Shown in pieces: positions 39,263-51,283 of a DNA stretch of 64,000 nucleotides. The position numbers were made by a program, and so were the translations under genes. Source of the stretch: Rutidosis leptorrhynchoides (lineage: Eukaryota; Streptophyta; Magnoliopsida; Asterales; Asteraceae); the NCBI RefSeq assembly GCF_046630445.1, contig NC_092341.1, forward strand, positions 220,377,501 to 220,441,500, in the 5' to 3' direction. The first letter of the stretch is position 1, and each line of letters opens with the position of its first letter. The notes below the pieces were generated by a model. It saw nothing but the letters and a program-made list of their open reading frames with translations. It was not told the origin of the DNA and ran no database searches.

Positions 39263-40379
39263 ATAATTCGCAGAACCTCTGTCTGCATAATAATTCATTC
39301 GAGGAACGTTTTGCTTGTGTCTATCTCGTCAAACATTTATAAAAGCATTTCATGTATTCGCAGTTCAAAATGTATTTCAAAAGCATTTAATAAAGCAGTT
39401 GTAAAAGTAGCGCATGTATTCTCAGTCCCAAAAATGTAAAGAGTAAAAGGGAATCAAATGAACTCACCATACTGTATTTTGTAGTAAAAATACATAGGAC
39501 GACATTTAACAATGCAGGGTTGGCCTCGGATTCACGAACCTATATTATTTGTATATATATTAAAACGTATAATTGTAATCGAATAAATATATATATTATT
39601 ATTAGTGATATAATTTTTGTATTAATATCATATACATGTTAATATATATATTTTATAAACATATTAATATAGTTAGGTTTTGTATTTAATATATTTTTAT
39701 ATAACTATCTTTCGTTTGTAAGATTAATATTTATAATAACACCCGATTAAGGATAACAATAATAATGATAATAGTTTTTAATAATAACAATATTAATAAT
39801 GATAATTATGTTAATAATAGTAATAATGATAACATTAATAATAATCCCTATGATAATAATAAGGATAACAATGATAATAATAGTTATAAATATGATGATA
39901 ATATTAATATTAATAACAATAATAGATTGTATTCTTTTCATAATAATGATAATAATACTCTTAATCATAATACTAATAATAATACTTATTGATAATATTT
40001 ATTAATAACAAAGATGATAATATTATTAATTTTACTACTAATCTTATTTCCAATTTTGATAGTAATATTAATTACTTAATAACAGCAAGAATAAATAACA
40101 ATAATAATGACAATAATAATAATAAAAAAATAGTTTTTACCATCATCATCTTAATATAACCCTAAAATTTATATACTACTTTCATATTTATACAATTATC
40201 ATTATTTTGTCTTTACAATTTATATTATCAACAATAGCAATACTACCGATATTCGTAATCTTAATCATGTAGTAATAATAATAATACTTATTCTAATTAC
40301 TAGTTATTTACTAATAATTAGGATAATAATACCTAGAATAACCATAATAATAACAATAAACAATAACAATAATAATAAT

Positions 40380-40411
<32 letters not shown>

Positions 40412-40439
40412 ATTATAACAAATGAAGATAGACTACCTT

Positions 40440-40550
40440 AGTTTTTTTTTTTTTTTTTTTAAAAACAGCTCAGGTAGAGGCTTGAACCCTCGACCATTAG
40501 CTATCAACCCATACCCACGACCAGCTGAACCATTGTGTCATACACTGTAT
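40440..40550 (-). mobile_element. tRNA-derived SINE inside the LTR
   Basis: The minus strand has an A box TGGTTCAGCTGG (40532-40521) and a B box GGTTCAAGCC (40488-40479), 44 bases apart start to start as in tRNA genes. Then come CTACCTGAGCTG, a TTTTT terminator-like run and a poly(A) of about 20. The acceptor arms do not pair, so it is a tRNA-derived SINE or retrotransposed tRNA relic, not a tRNA gene. Confidence 0.6.
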
Positions 40551-42320
40551 TTATTTTATTTATTGCATTTCTTCTTCAGTTTTCCTGTCTTCTCCTTCAA
40601 TTCATAATCGCCCAAATCCAATCCACCACTAAACATCATTACTTGTTTGAATTTAAGATGCATTATTGAAATAGAAACGTTCATTGAGTGTTTAATTTAA
40701 TTAAGGTAAAAAGAAAATAACAGAAAAAGATCTGCAACAGCAAATGAAGAACACGTATGAACTCCACATCTGTTCTTGAATTTGAGGACGTTTTAGACCA
40801 CGATTTCAATATGAAATATGTTTTAAATCTTTATTAGAAACTTTCTGTATAATCAATTTGACTGAAAACATTAAAACGAATCCAATTTTTAGGATGAACA
40901 CTTCGTTTGACTTTTGGAATTTAAAGTTTGACTCTGAAATTGAAGCTCGATAGGACGAATTGAATTATGAGACTTTGTGAATAGTTTGAGAAGAAGATTT
41001 CAAACACAACTGCATTTACACATTTTTAAAATTCGTTCGAATTCAAAGTTGTGCAATTTTGAGTTTAAAACAGGGGTGTGTGCTGTGTTCTTCAAAATTT
41101 TCGTTTAATTCTTCAGTTTTTCTTCAAGTGGTATTCGAAGAGTATCATATAGGGGTTATCAAATTTATTTTCCAGCTAGTTGACTTGTTTACCATTTGTT
41201 TTGTAGTCCAGAAATCTCGACAGGATTAATCAAATCAGAGAAAAAGAAAATAATATAAAAATAAAAGAACACAGCCCTAACATAATTTGTTTGATGCTTA
41301 AGTGGATTGGGAATCAATTTGTACGAATGATACAGTTACATATTTAATTTTAGGGATAAAAACACGTTCAGTTACAGTTTGATGGTTACGTGAATTAGAT
41401 TCTGCTTCCAATTCCATATATAAGATTTTATTTATGAATATTATTACTAATTAATAATTAATAATTATATTTACATTAATAATAATAACCTAAATAAATT
41501 AATACAGATTTTCTTATAATATATCTATCTGCATATAACTGTATATATATATTGTATATATATACGTATATATCTATTTCTATATATGCATATCTATTAT
41601 ATTTATATATTTATTTTTATAAATTATAATTAATATTATCAATAAATATAACTAGGATAATAATACTCTTAATAATAATAATACAAACTTATAACAATAT
41701 AATAGTAATAATAATATTACTAATGATAATGATAATAATGATAATGATAATAATGATCATAAGTGTATAACAATAATAATGTTAATAACAATAAAACTAT
41801 TTATACTAATATTAATAATAATAATAATAATATTATCAATAATAATAATATATCAATTTATATCTACCAACCTATTCATACCAATATTCATATTAATTAT
41901 AATTATAAATATAACTATAATTAAGCTTGCATTTATATTTAACATATTAATATTACATTCTATTAATTATGAAATTTTTTTTATTAATTTTATCATGATT
42001 ACATTTATTGAATATTTAATATTTATATATTTTACATATATTACAATATAATTATTTTGTGTTTTATTTTACATATTTGATTCTAGAGTTTCAATTATAG
42101 TTTAATATTCCTAAGCATTGTATATACCTACATATACATATATAGATACATATTTATTTACACACAATGTTCGTGAATCGTCGAGCGCAGTCAAAGGTTA
42201 AATTGAATATATGAAAACAGTTCAAAATTTTTGAGACTTAACATTATAGATTTTGCTTATCGTGTCGATATAATATAAAGATTAAGTTTAAATTTGGTCG
42301 GAAATTCCCGGGTCGTCACA

Positions 42321-42356
42321 GTACCTACCCGTTAAAGAAATTTCGTCCCGAAATTT
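42321..42356 (-). other. Pre-LTR block of nested element
   Basis: The minus strand reads AAATTTCGGGACGAAATTTC then TTTAACGGGTAGGTAC directly before the 3' LTR. It is the same inverted-repeat block as at 13915 and 54384. Confidence 0.8.
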
Positions 42357-43399
42357 GAGTGAGGTGGTCATGGCTAACAATAAAAATCTTTTCATGACGA
42401 ATATGAGTTGATAAATAGAGTTTTATCATCATTGAGTAATATGGATAAAATAATTCGATTACTCGAAGCGTACGGCTGAAGCTATCACAAAAGAATGAAA
42501 TGAGAAAATAAAGATTTGCCTTAACTTTTGAGGTAGTCACGTTTGAATTCCGAAATTTAAGAGATTTAAAAGAAAATCTTCAAAATCTATATAAGATTCA
42601 GTTCTTCAGTGAATAAGGAAATTAGGATCCTCTTTAATTAAATGTGATCATCTACCTCGATTGCTATGTCTGATATTTTCACTATAAATTTACTTTTTCC
42701 ATTCCATTAGTTTTCACCACTCCTATACTTTCTTCCTCAATTCAAACTTCCAACAGATTTTGAAATACTAAATCCAGTTCAGATCCTTGTACTTATCCTG
42801 ACTATTGTATCTGTCATTCTTATTTTCCCAATACCTCCGGAGGAATCTATGCACTTCTACTATTACCTTGGGGTGATACTATTCTTAATTCTACTGTGTC
42901 TTTATATTGCTATTTGTATTAATATCCATGGTTTGTAACCTCCGTGTTGTTATTGGGCTTTCTATTTTCTCTTATATTTTGGAGCTCTTTGCCTTTTTTT
43001 TTTATTATCTTCTCGACCTCTAGTAAAGCGAGTAACGGTCCAAAATTCGTAAGTATGGAGTTTTGAATGAACATCATGTTCTAAACAGGAAAGAACTTAT
43101 TAGCACGATTTGATTTGTCAAATTACCAGAATCACTGAGAATAGAACTATCAAGAATAAATTTTCTTGATATGTTCAGAAGTTAAGCAGAATGAAAGAGT
43201 TATGTAACATGGCAAATGATGACGTTATGATCTGTGAATCATCATGTCCCATTAGAAACTCAGCATGTCTTAATGTAATATAATCACGTTGATCAAGTGT
43301 CATTATATTATACTAACCCATGCATCAGTTCCCAACATTACTTCAATAACATTCATATTTTAAGCTCGAAAGTTTACAGAATATAGAAACTAACAGTTT

Positions 43400-43741
43400 C
43401 TATATGATGTAACACTGATAACACGAAGAGATTAATGATTTCAGATAAGAATAGTTATGAAAATATCTTCCGAAATATGGAGAATATTTATAATGAAAGA
43501 TACTATGATATCTTCGAATTTCTAATATCGAGGGATGGTGAAGAAAATTTGTCCGCAAGAGTTTGGAGTCAGAAGCAAGGTATTCGCTAAAGATTTCATC
43601 AGAAACAGAATCATCAGGATTCTTAATGTACAAGTTTAGTCCTTGTGATTTGTTCAGAGACTCCTTCGTAGTTTGCTCAATCAGTTTTTCAGTACTAATT
43701 TTTCTATCGATCTTTCCCAACATTCCACTCTTTAATATCAA
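43400..43741 (-). CDS. Conserved segment 2 (ORF2) of nested element, unknown
   Basis: A 113-codon minus-strand frame includes ESLNKSQGLNLYIKNPDDSV and FSEYLASDSKLLRTNFLHHP. A clearly related stretch occurs in the outer element at about 53055-53220 on the plus strand (NKSQ-RLNL, KNPNDSA, FSEYLAPYSK, FLHHPLILDI would be its counterparts read separately). Because both elements retain it in the same position and orientation, it was part of the family's ancestor. I recognise no domain. It is a fossil. Confidence 0.5.
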   Translation of the reverse strand: MILKSGMLGKIDRKISTEKLIEQTTKESLNKSQGLNLYIKNPDDSVSDEIFSEYLASDSKLLRTNFLHHPSILEIRRYHSIFHYKYSPYFGRYFHNYSYLKSLISSCYQCYII

Positions 43742-43960
43742 ACTTTTGGCCGTTTAGACCATCTACAATTTTGCTGTTTCTTCTGTATTTAATGCTACCA
43801 TATTTGAATCATTGGTTATCAATTCAATGTGGTTTCAAGAGAATTGTGTTTTCAGATGATTAAACACTGATGGTAATATGGTGAAATATAAAAGGTTCCT
43901 CGGTAACAATAAAAGAGCACGCGTATATATCAAGGTTATAATAAGGTTGTTTCAAACAAA

Positions 43961-44025
43961 AAGTCGAAATTAACTTGCTGGAGCTGTGACAAAATTGGCT
44001 AATTGAAAAAAGAGTTGAAATGTTA
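43961..44025 (+). mobile_element. Zinc-knuckle-like piece, antisense to the nested element
   Basis: The plus strand reads KSKLTCWSCDKIG. The outer element has the matching KSKLTCWSCDKTGYFKKG on its minus strand (52578-52511), so in both elements the piece is antisense to the element. It resembles the gag zinc knuckle of gypsy elements in a decayed form. Confidence 0.55.
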
Positions 44026-44309
44026 TTTTCGGTAATAACAATGCCAAAGGAGCTAGAACAGACACGTGTTAAACGTTTACACAGGTTCCGAGTGTTTTCA
44101 GGTGCATAACTATATGCATCAATCTTTCCTTCCGTAGATGAAGTGCGGTTGGTTCATCCTCTCGATTAAGGTGTTTTTAAGAATCATGAAAGGTTTGAAC
44201 GCAGATTGGAATCGTCAAGAAACAAATGAGGTTTAAGATGAAATCAAGTGGCAAACTTGAAGAAATGTTTAGTTTCATATGTTATAATCAAAATTTTAAT
44301 TCATTTTAA

Positions 44310-44806
44310 TTGTCCAATGTTATTAGTCCACAGTCGATAGTCCACAGTTAACAGTCCAATAATTCATATATAATTTAATATATAATATTCGAATTAATTA
44401 ATACGTATCGTGACCCGTGTACATGTCTTAGACTCGATCACAACTCAAACTATATATATTATTTAAGAATCAACCTCAACCCTGTATAGAGAAATCGATC
44501 ATTACAGCATATAAAGTGTCTATGGTTATTCCAAATAATATATATAGATGCGTCGATATGATATGTCAAAACCTTGTATACTTGTCCCGATATTTAAAGT
44601 GCGTAAAATAAATAACAGAAATTAAATGACGATAAATAAAATTGCGAGAATTAAAATTGCGATAAATAAAATGCGATAAATAAAATGCGGTAAATAAAAG
44701 GTAATACGGAATTAACAGTTAGCTAGGAACAGTTAGCGTGGATTCTTAACAAAATTTCTCATAGTTAATTTATTTGTTTCTAACAAATTTTATTTTGTCC
44801 AATGTT
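44310..44806. repeat. Insert flanked by the 12-bp direct repeat TTGTCCAATGTT
   Basis: TTGTCCAATGTT occurs at 44310-44321 and 44795-44806. The stretch between contains tandem AATAAAATGCGATAA units (44640-44705) and AGTCCACAGT repeats (44325-44360). A related GCATAAAATAAAT...ATAAATAAAATTGCGAG block is at 57570-57625. It has no counterpart at this place in the outer element, so it may be an insertion or a family difference. Confidence 0.4.
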
Positions 44807-44990
44807 TTCTTCATTATGCCACTTGTTGGATTCTGATAAATCAAAATTCAAATATGAAATTGGATGAAAATGGTTATTCTATGGTGAACGGATTCGTATA
44901 TCGGTGGATGTAAGTAGGATAGTAAATGACTGTTGAATCAGATTCGAAGAATGTACAGTGTAACTTATTAATGCGAAATCTAAATATTCC

Positions 44991-45013
44991 TCGGGTATTA
45001 CCTACCCGTTAAA
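44991..45013 (-). other. Internal copy of the pre-LTR motif
   Basis: The minus strand reads TTTTAACGGGTAGGTAATACC then CGA, like the motif that precedes the 3' LTR. The outer element has the same at 51941-51964. Confidence 0.7.
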
Positions 45014-45651
45014 ATATTTTTACCATTAACAATTTGTAAAAAGAATTTTTAATTACAATCTTTATGAAAACATATATACATATATATTTTCTTCAAATGC
45101 AATCATGGATTTAATGAGTTAATATAATATTAAACTCATTTGCTTTTCAGTTTGAGATAGAATAAGTAATCTCTAAAACTATTGGGAACCACATATTCTT
45201 CGTAAAATATTAATGAAGTTATGGATCAATAATTCATCGTTAACTATTGGAAATCACATATTCTTCACAGAATATTTCATCTTCACAGAATATTTCTTCA
45301 ATGAAGTTATGGATCAATACTTCATCGTTCATTGTTGTTGGTACTCCTTGGTATCTATAGTACGTATGATGTTGATACCCGTAGGACAGATTGTGATGTT
45401 AAGGTGTGGGACGAGGATGTTGCTGTTGGTGGTAGCGATGGTACTGTTAGTGTTGCTGATGGTGGTACTGTTTACGCTGCTGGTGTTGCTGATGCTGTCG
45501 GTACTGTTGATGGTGACGGTGCTGATGTTGATGGTGCTTGTGGTGCTTGTGATGCCTGTAAATCATGCACCATTCTTGTCAGAGTTTCTATCCTACGCTC
45601 TATCATTTCTATCCACCCACTCATCTGATTCGATAGATCTTGATTATCAAT

Positions 45652-46032
45652 TCAAAGTTCTCTAACTTCTTCTAATATTCCCCTTTGATTGGTATTCGGA
45701 AGTAGAGGTTGAATATTTTCTGAGATTGCAATAAAGCGACCTTCAAGGTGGAAAATTTTGGCAAGAAGGGTGAAAACAGTGTTGCGTATAGGTTCACCGG
45801 TGAGTACATCATTTTCTCCGATGTTAGCAGGTAAGTTTGGTTCACGATAGGGTTCGCATTCTTCATTTCTCCATCGAGTGAGTAAGTCTCGGACCCACCC
45901 CCATCTCCTCCAGAAAGAAAAATAGCTAAATGGTGGAGACACTTCGGGTTCATTGACTTCGAGGTCTACTTCAATATACCTTTCGAAATTGCTTCCAGAA
46001 CTAATGGAATCCAAGCTAGGTGTAGGATCCAT
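45652..46032 (-). CDS. Gag-like ORF1 of nested element
   Basis: A 126-codon frame starts MDPTPSLDSISSGSNF shortly inside the primer-binding site. It contains FWRRWGWVRDLLTRWRNEE and LTGEPIRNTVFTLLAKI and ends in a coiled-coil-like ILEEVREL. The sequence continues with a further helix (MSGWIEMIERRIETLTRMV) and a Pro/Ala/Ser-rich tail encoded on the minus strand down to about 45380. The same blocks occur in the outer element (50390-50710 and 51068-51283). Position and size fit a short gag-like protein. I do not recognise the domain in named families. Fossil element. Confidence 0.6.
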   Translation of the reverse strand: MDPTPSLDSISSGSNFERYIEVDLEVNEPEVSPPFSYFSFWRRWGWVRDLLTRWRNEECEPYREPNLPANIGENDVLTGEPIRNTVFTLLAKIFHLEGRFIAISENIQPLLPNTNQRGILEEVREL

Positions 46033-46449
46033 GTCTCACGATCAATTAAAGGATTGTTGATACGAAATGATTTTTGGATATTGAATGATATTCTAATTAT
46101 ATATAGAATATCTATACATACTTCCAACGATTCTGTGAATTACGGAGGAAATTAAGGAAACGTGTCAGATAAAGTCTACAGTAACAGATACGCTAAGATA
46201 TGGATTAGCAGATACGCTAAGATATGAATTTTGTCTATACACTAATCATGCAATCAATGCAATAAGATGTGTCTAGACTAAAGATGATAAGCAATTGATT
46301 CTCTAAGAATGATAAGCAGGTAATTTTCGACACGAAATGATAAGCAAAACTTTTGACATGCAGACACGATCGAAGTCCAGACCCACTAATGCATCTAAAC
46401 AACTATCAGTTAGACACACTAATGCAAGACCTGGTTCGCTAAAACCACC

Positions 46450-46461
46450 GCTCTGATACCA
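46450..46461 (-). other. Primer-binding site of nested element
   Basis: The minus strand reads TGGTATCAGAGC two bases after the LTR end TTTCA. Confidence 0.9.
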
Positions 46462-47086
46462 ACTGAAAGGACCCGTCCTAATCCATCCGGACGAAGTCCA
46501 CATCGATTATAAATGATTCACAATAGTTGGTTACATTGCGAGGTACTTGACCTCTATATGATACATTTTACAAACATTGCATTCGTTTTTAAAAGACAAA
46601 CTTTCATTTCTTTGAAAGTTGATGACATGCATACCATTTCATAATGCATCCAACTATAATTGACCTAGTAATAATCTTGATGAACCCAACGACTCGAATG
46701 CAACGTCTTTTGAAATATGTCATAAATGACTCCAAGTAATTTCTTTAAAATGAGCAAATGCACAGCGGAAGATTTCTTTCATACCTGAGAATAAACATGC
46801 ATTCAAGTGTCAACCAAAAGGTTGGTGAGTTCATAGGTTTATCATAAAACAATAAAATTCATCATTTTGATAGACCACAAGATTTAAATGTTGCATGGTA
46901 CAAATGGGCCCAAATCCTATACCCACCTGTAATATACATGCGATATCTTTTAAATACAGTACACCTTTCTCGTGTACGAAATCATCTTTCATAAATCTTA
47001 GTAACGGTACACATATCTCGTGCACAAAAATAACATACACATAACCTGTGTATAAAATCATTCTCTCGATACATAACATTCACTTC

Positions 47087-47213
47087 AACTGGTGGCAATT
47101 ATCATGTCCACATAATTCAATGGTGGCAATTATCATGTCCATATAATTCAATGGTGGCAATTATCATGTCCACATAATTCAATGGTGGCAATTATCATGT
47201 CCACATAATTCAA
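47087..47213 (-). repeat. 31-bp tandem repeat, four copies
   Basis: Same unit as at 39070-39262, two copies fewer. Confidence 0.95.
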
Positions 47214-48331
47214 TAATAATTCGCAGAACCTCTGTCTGCATAATAATTCATTCGAGGAACGTTTTGCTTGTGTCTATCTCGTCAAACATTTATAAAAGCA
47301 TTTCATGTATTCGCAGTTCAAAATGTATTTCAAAAGCATTTAATAAAGCAGTTGTAAAAGTAGCGCATGTATTCTCAGTCCCAAAAATGTAAAGAGTAAA
47401 AGGGAATCAAATGAACTCACCATACTGTATTTTGTAGTAAAAATACATAGGACGACATTTAACAATGCAGGGTTGGCCTCGGATTCACAAACCTATATTA
47501 TTTGTATATATATTAAAACGTATAATCGTAATCAAATAAATATATATTATTATTAGTGATATAATTTTTTTATTAATATCATATACATGTTAATATATAT
47601 ATTTTATAAACATATTAATATAGTTAGGTTTTGTATTTAATATATTTTTATATAACTATCTTTCGTTTGTAAGATTAATATTTATAATAATACCCGATTA
47701 AGGATAACAATAATAATGATAATAGTTTTTAATAATAACAATATTAATAATGATAATTATGTTAATAATAGTAATAATGATAACATTAATAATAATCCCT
47801 ATGATAATAATAAGTATAACAATGATAATAATAGTTATAAATATGATGATAATATTAATATTAATAACAATAATAGATTGTATTCTTTTCATAATAATGA
47901 TAATAATACTCTTAATCATAATACTAATAATAATACTTATTGATAATATTTATTAATAACAAAGATGATAATATTATTAATTTTACTACTAATCTTATTT
48001 CCAATTTTGATAGTAATATTAATTACTTAATAACAGCAAGAATAAATAACAATAATAATGACAATAATAATAATAATAAAAATAGTTTTTACCATCATCA
48101 TCTTAATATAACCCTAAACTTTATATACTACTTTCATATTTATACAATTATCATTATTTTGTCTTTACAATTTATATTATCAACAATAGCAATACTACCG
48201 ATATTCGTAATCTTAATCATGTAGTAATAATAATAATACTTATTCTAATTACTAGTTATTTACTAATAATTAGGATAATAATACCTAGAATAACCATAAT
48301 AATAACAATAAACAATAACAATAATAATAAT

Positions 48332-48392
<61 letters not shown>

Positions 48393-48426
48393 TATTATTA
48401 TAACAAATGAAGATAGACTACCTTAG

Positions 48427-48525
48427 TTTTTTTTTTTTTTTTTAAACAGCTCAGGTAGAGGATTGAACCCTCGACCATTAGCTATCAAACCATACCCACG
48501 ACCAGCTGAACCATTGTGTCATACA
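48427..48525 (-). mobile_element. tRNA-derived SINE, second LTR copy
   Basis: A box TGGTTCAGCTGG (48513-48502) and B box GGTTCAATCC (48469-48460). This is the same insert as at 40440-40550, carried by the other LTR and not an independent insertion. Confidence 0.6.
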
Positions 48526-49380
48526 CTGTATTTATTTTATTTATTGCATTTCTTCTTCAGTTTTCATGTCTTCTCCTTCAATTCATAATCGTCCAAATCC
48601 AATCCACCACTAAACATCATTACTTGTTTGAATTTAAGATGCATTATTGAAATAGAAACGTTCATTGAGTGTTTAATTTAATTAAGGTAAAAAGAAAATA
48701 ACAGAAAAAGATCTGCAACAGCATATGAAGAACACGTATGAACTCCACATCTGTTCTTGAATTTGAGGACGTTTTAGACCACGATTTCAATATGAAATAT
48801 GTTTTAAATCTTTATTAGAAACTTTCTATATAATCAATTTGACTGAAACATTAAAACGAATCCAAATTTTAGGATGAACACTTCGTTTGACTTTTGGAAT
48901 TTAAAGTTTGACTCTGAAATTGAAGCTCAATAGGACGAATTGAATTATGAGACTTTGTGAATAGTTTGAGAAGAAGATTTCAAACACAACTGCATTTACA
49001 CATTTTTAAAATTCGTTCGAATTCAAAGTTGTGCAATTTTGAGTTTAAAACAGGGGTGTGTGCTGTGTTCTTCAAAATTTTCGTTTAATTCTTCAGTTTT
49101 TCTTCAAGTGGTATTAGAAGAGTATCATATAGGGGTTATCAAATTTATTTTCCAGCTAGTTGACTCGTTTACCATTTGTTTTGTAGTCCAGAAATCTCGA
49201 CAGGATTAATCAAATCAGAGAAAAATAAAATAATATAAAAATAAAAGAACACAGCCCTAACAGAATTTGTTTGATACTTAAGTGGATTGGGAATCAATTT
49301 GTACGAATGATACAGTTACATATTGAATTTTAGGGATAAAAACACGTGCAGTTACAGTTTGATGGTTACGTGAATTAGAT

Positions 49381-50010
49381 AGATCTATTGGGCCTAACAA
49401 ATCTCATCCCGGTTACGGATGCTTTAGTACTTCGATTTTATCATTTTCGATGGGAGTCCCGGAATGATGGAGATATTCTAGATGCATTTTGTTAATGTCA
49501 GTTACCAGGTGTTCACCATATGAATGATTTTTATACACAGGTTATGTGTATCATGTTTTGTACACGGGTTATGTGTGCGGTTATATATTGAAATCTTGTG
49601 GTCTATTAAAATTATGGAAATGAATGATTATAATAAACTAATGAACTCACCAACCTTTTGGGTGACACTTTTAAGCATGTTTATTCTCAAGTATGAAAGA
49701 AATCTTCCGCTGTGCCTTTGCTCATTTTAAAGATATTACTTGGAGTCATTCATGGCATATTTCAAAAGACGTTGCATTAAAATCATTTGAGTCCAAAACG
49801 ATTATTAATAGATGATCGACAGATTAGTCAATTATATTTGGGAAACATGATAATATCATTGGTAGGCATATTTGTAAACTTTCAATGAAATAAAAGTTTG
49901 TCTTTTAAAAAGAATGTGATGTTTGTAAAATGTATCATATAGAGGTCAGTACCTCGCAATGTAATCAACTATTGTGAACCGTTTATAGTCGATATGAATG
50001 AGGCATTTCA
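49381..50010 (+). repeat. 5' LTR of outer element, terminal part
   Basis: It starts AGATCTATTGGGCC, matching position 541 of the LTR fragment at 1-1137. It includes the acceptor-like AAGCATGTTTATTCTCAAG (AG weakened) near 49675 and ends CATTTCA next to the primer-binding site. Confidence 0.85.
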
Positions 50011-50012
50011 GT

Positions 50013-50024
50013 TGGTATCAGAGC
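50013..50024 (+). other. Primer-binding site of outer element
   Basis: TGGTATCAGAGC just after the LTR end. Confidence 0.9.
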
Positions 50025-50389
50025 GGTGGTCTTAGCGAATCAAGTCTTGCATTAGTGTGTCTAACTGATAGTTGATAAGATGCATTAGTGAGTCTGGACT
50101 TCGACCGTGTCTGCATGTTAAAAGTTTTGCTTATCATGTCATGTCGGAAATTACCTGCTTATCATTCCTAGTCTAAGACACGTCTTACTAAATTTATTGC
50201 ATAGATAGTGTATTGATAAATTCATATCTTAGCATATCTGTTACTATAAACTTTGCCTAACAGCTTCCGAAAGTTCCTCCGTAATCTACGGGATCTTCTG
50301 TACTATAAATAGGTATTCTATGTAATTAGAATATCATCCGATATCCAAAAATTATTTCATATCGAAAATCCTTTATCTAACAGTGTAAG

Positions 50390-50710
50390 ATGAATTCTGC
50401 AACTAGTTCAAGTTCCTCGGATTCCGATATGGATTTCCACTCGAGCTCCCAAAGCAGTGTAACCAGAATGGATCAACCAATCAGCCATCATCAATTCTGG
50501 ATGAATTGGGGATGGGTTCGTAGTAGACTTAATCAATGGAGACAAGAAGAAGGTGATCCTTTCCACCAACCGAATTCACCTCTTGGCGATGAACCTGAAG
50601 CACTTACCGGCGAACCAGTCCGAAACACCATTTTCACCCTCATTTCCAGAATAGCTCGCAACGATTACGTAATATCTACAATTCTAGATCTTATTCATCC
50701 ACTCCTCTGA
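50390..50710 (+). CDS. Gag-like ORF1 of outer element
   Basis: A 106-codon frame has a serine-rich start (MNSATSSSSSDSDMDFHSSS), the core FWMNWGWVRSRLNQWRQEEG and then LTGEPVRNTIFTLISRI. It is the direct relative of 45652-46032 on the opposite strand, and conservation is highest in WGWVR..L..WR.EE and LTGEP.RNT.FTL. Two downstream coiled-coil plus Pro/Ala/Ser/Thr-rich segments (about 50735-50898 and 51068-51283) belong to the same region and look like duplicates of each other. The first 380 bases after the primer site are leader. The function is inferred from position only. Fossil element. Confidence 0.6.
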   Translation: MNSATSSSSSDSDMDFHSSSQSSVTRMDQPISHHQFWMNWGWVRSRLNQWRQEEGDPFHQPNSPLGDEPEALTGEPVRNTIFTLISRIARNDYVISTILDLIHPLL

Positions 50711-51067
50711 ACCGCCAATCATCCCGGTGTTCTAGAAGAAGTCAACGAGCTTCGCGCTCGAGTAACGGCTTTGGAGAATATGATGCAGAACTTACAAGCA
50801 TCACAAGCCCCACAAACACCAACTGCACCACCCACATCAACACCAACAGTACCATTACCACCACCAACAATATCCGCATCGCAAGCCCCAAAATATTAAT
50901 CTGTCCCACGAGCATCAATGTCATACGCCCTGTAGATACCAAGGAATACAAACAACAACAAACGATAAAGTATTGATTCATAACTTCATCGAAGAAATAT
51001 TCTACGGTGATTATATCATCTCTAAAGTTTCAGAGATTATTTATTCTAATCATAACCGTAAATCAAG

Positions 51068-51283
51068 ATGAGTGGATGGATGGAGATGGTAGAGGGGAGA
51101 ATAGAAACCATAACAGGAATGGTGCGTGCATTACTGAATAGACTTGTTATACAACCAGCACCAGCAGTACCGTCAGCATCACCAGCATCAGCAGTACCTT
51201 CAGCATCACCAGTACCAGCAGTACCGACAACATCACCAGCACCAACAGCGTCTACAACATCACAAGCTCCGCCAGTTCCATAA
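51068..51283 (+). CDS. Coiled-coil plus Pro/Ala-rich segment
   Basis: MSGWMEMVEGRIETITGMVR is followed by a low-complexity tail of APAVPSASP-type repeats. It matches the MSGWIEMIERRIETLTRMV segment encoded antisense at 45628-45480. It is the C-terminal portion of the ORF1 region in this family, and its DNA repeats are CAGCACCAGCAGTACC-like. Fossil element. Confidence 0.5.
   Translation: MSGWMEMVEGRIETITGMVRALLNRLVIQPAPAVPSASPASAVPSASPVPAVPTTSPAPTASTTSQAPPVP

Larger units (their letters stand above)
38449..42319 (-). repeat. 3' LTR of nested element, 3871 bp
   Basis: The minus strand starts TGTGACGACCCGGG (42319) and ends CCTTTCA (38449). It contains ATT-rich sequence (39720-40430), a SINE-like insert (40440-40545) and six tandem 31-bp units (39070-39262). 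Confidence 0.93.
38449..49380 (-). mobile_element. Nested minus-strand non-autonomous long-LTR element (fossil)
   Basis: The 3' LTR is 38449-42319, the internal region 42320-46463 and the 5' LTR 46464-49380. The 5' LTR lacks the part corresponding to 41401-42319, so the element is broken at its outer end. The two LTRs differ at roughly 3 percent by hand count over the first 480 bases. It is related in LTR ends, internal layout and ORF1 to the outer plus-strand element. No protease, RT or integrase was recognised. Confidence 0.88.
46464..49380 (-). repeat. 5' LTR of nested element, incomplete
   Basis: It is co-linear with 38449-41400. It has four tandem 31-bp units (47087-47213) where its partner has six, and a second copy of the SINE insert (48427-48525, B box GGTTCAATCC). 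It ends abruptly against outer-LTR sequence at 49381. Confidence 0.92.

Noticed and set aside
40479-40532. Functional tRNA gene
   Set aside because: The A and B boxes are good, but the acceptor and anticodon arms do not pair, and a poly(A) follows as in a SINE.
45213-45665. 150-codon and 98-codon plus-strand frames rich in Val/Leu or Gly/Asp
   Set aside because: They are antisense to the coiled-coil and Pro/Ala-rich part of the ORF1 region; repeat composition keeps the frame open.
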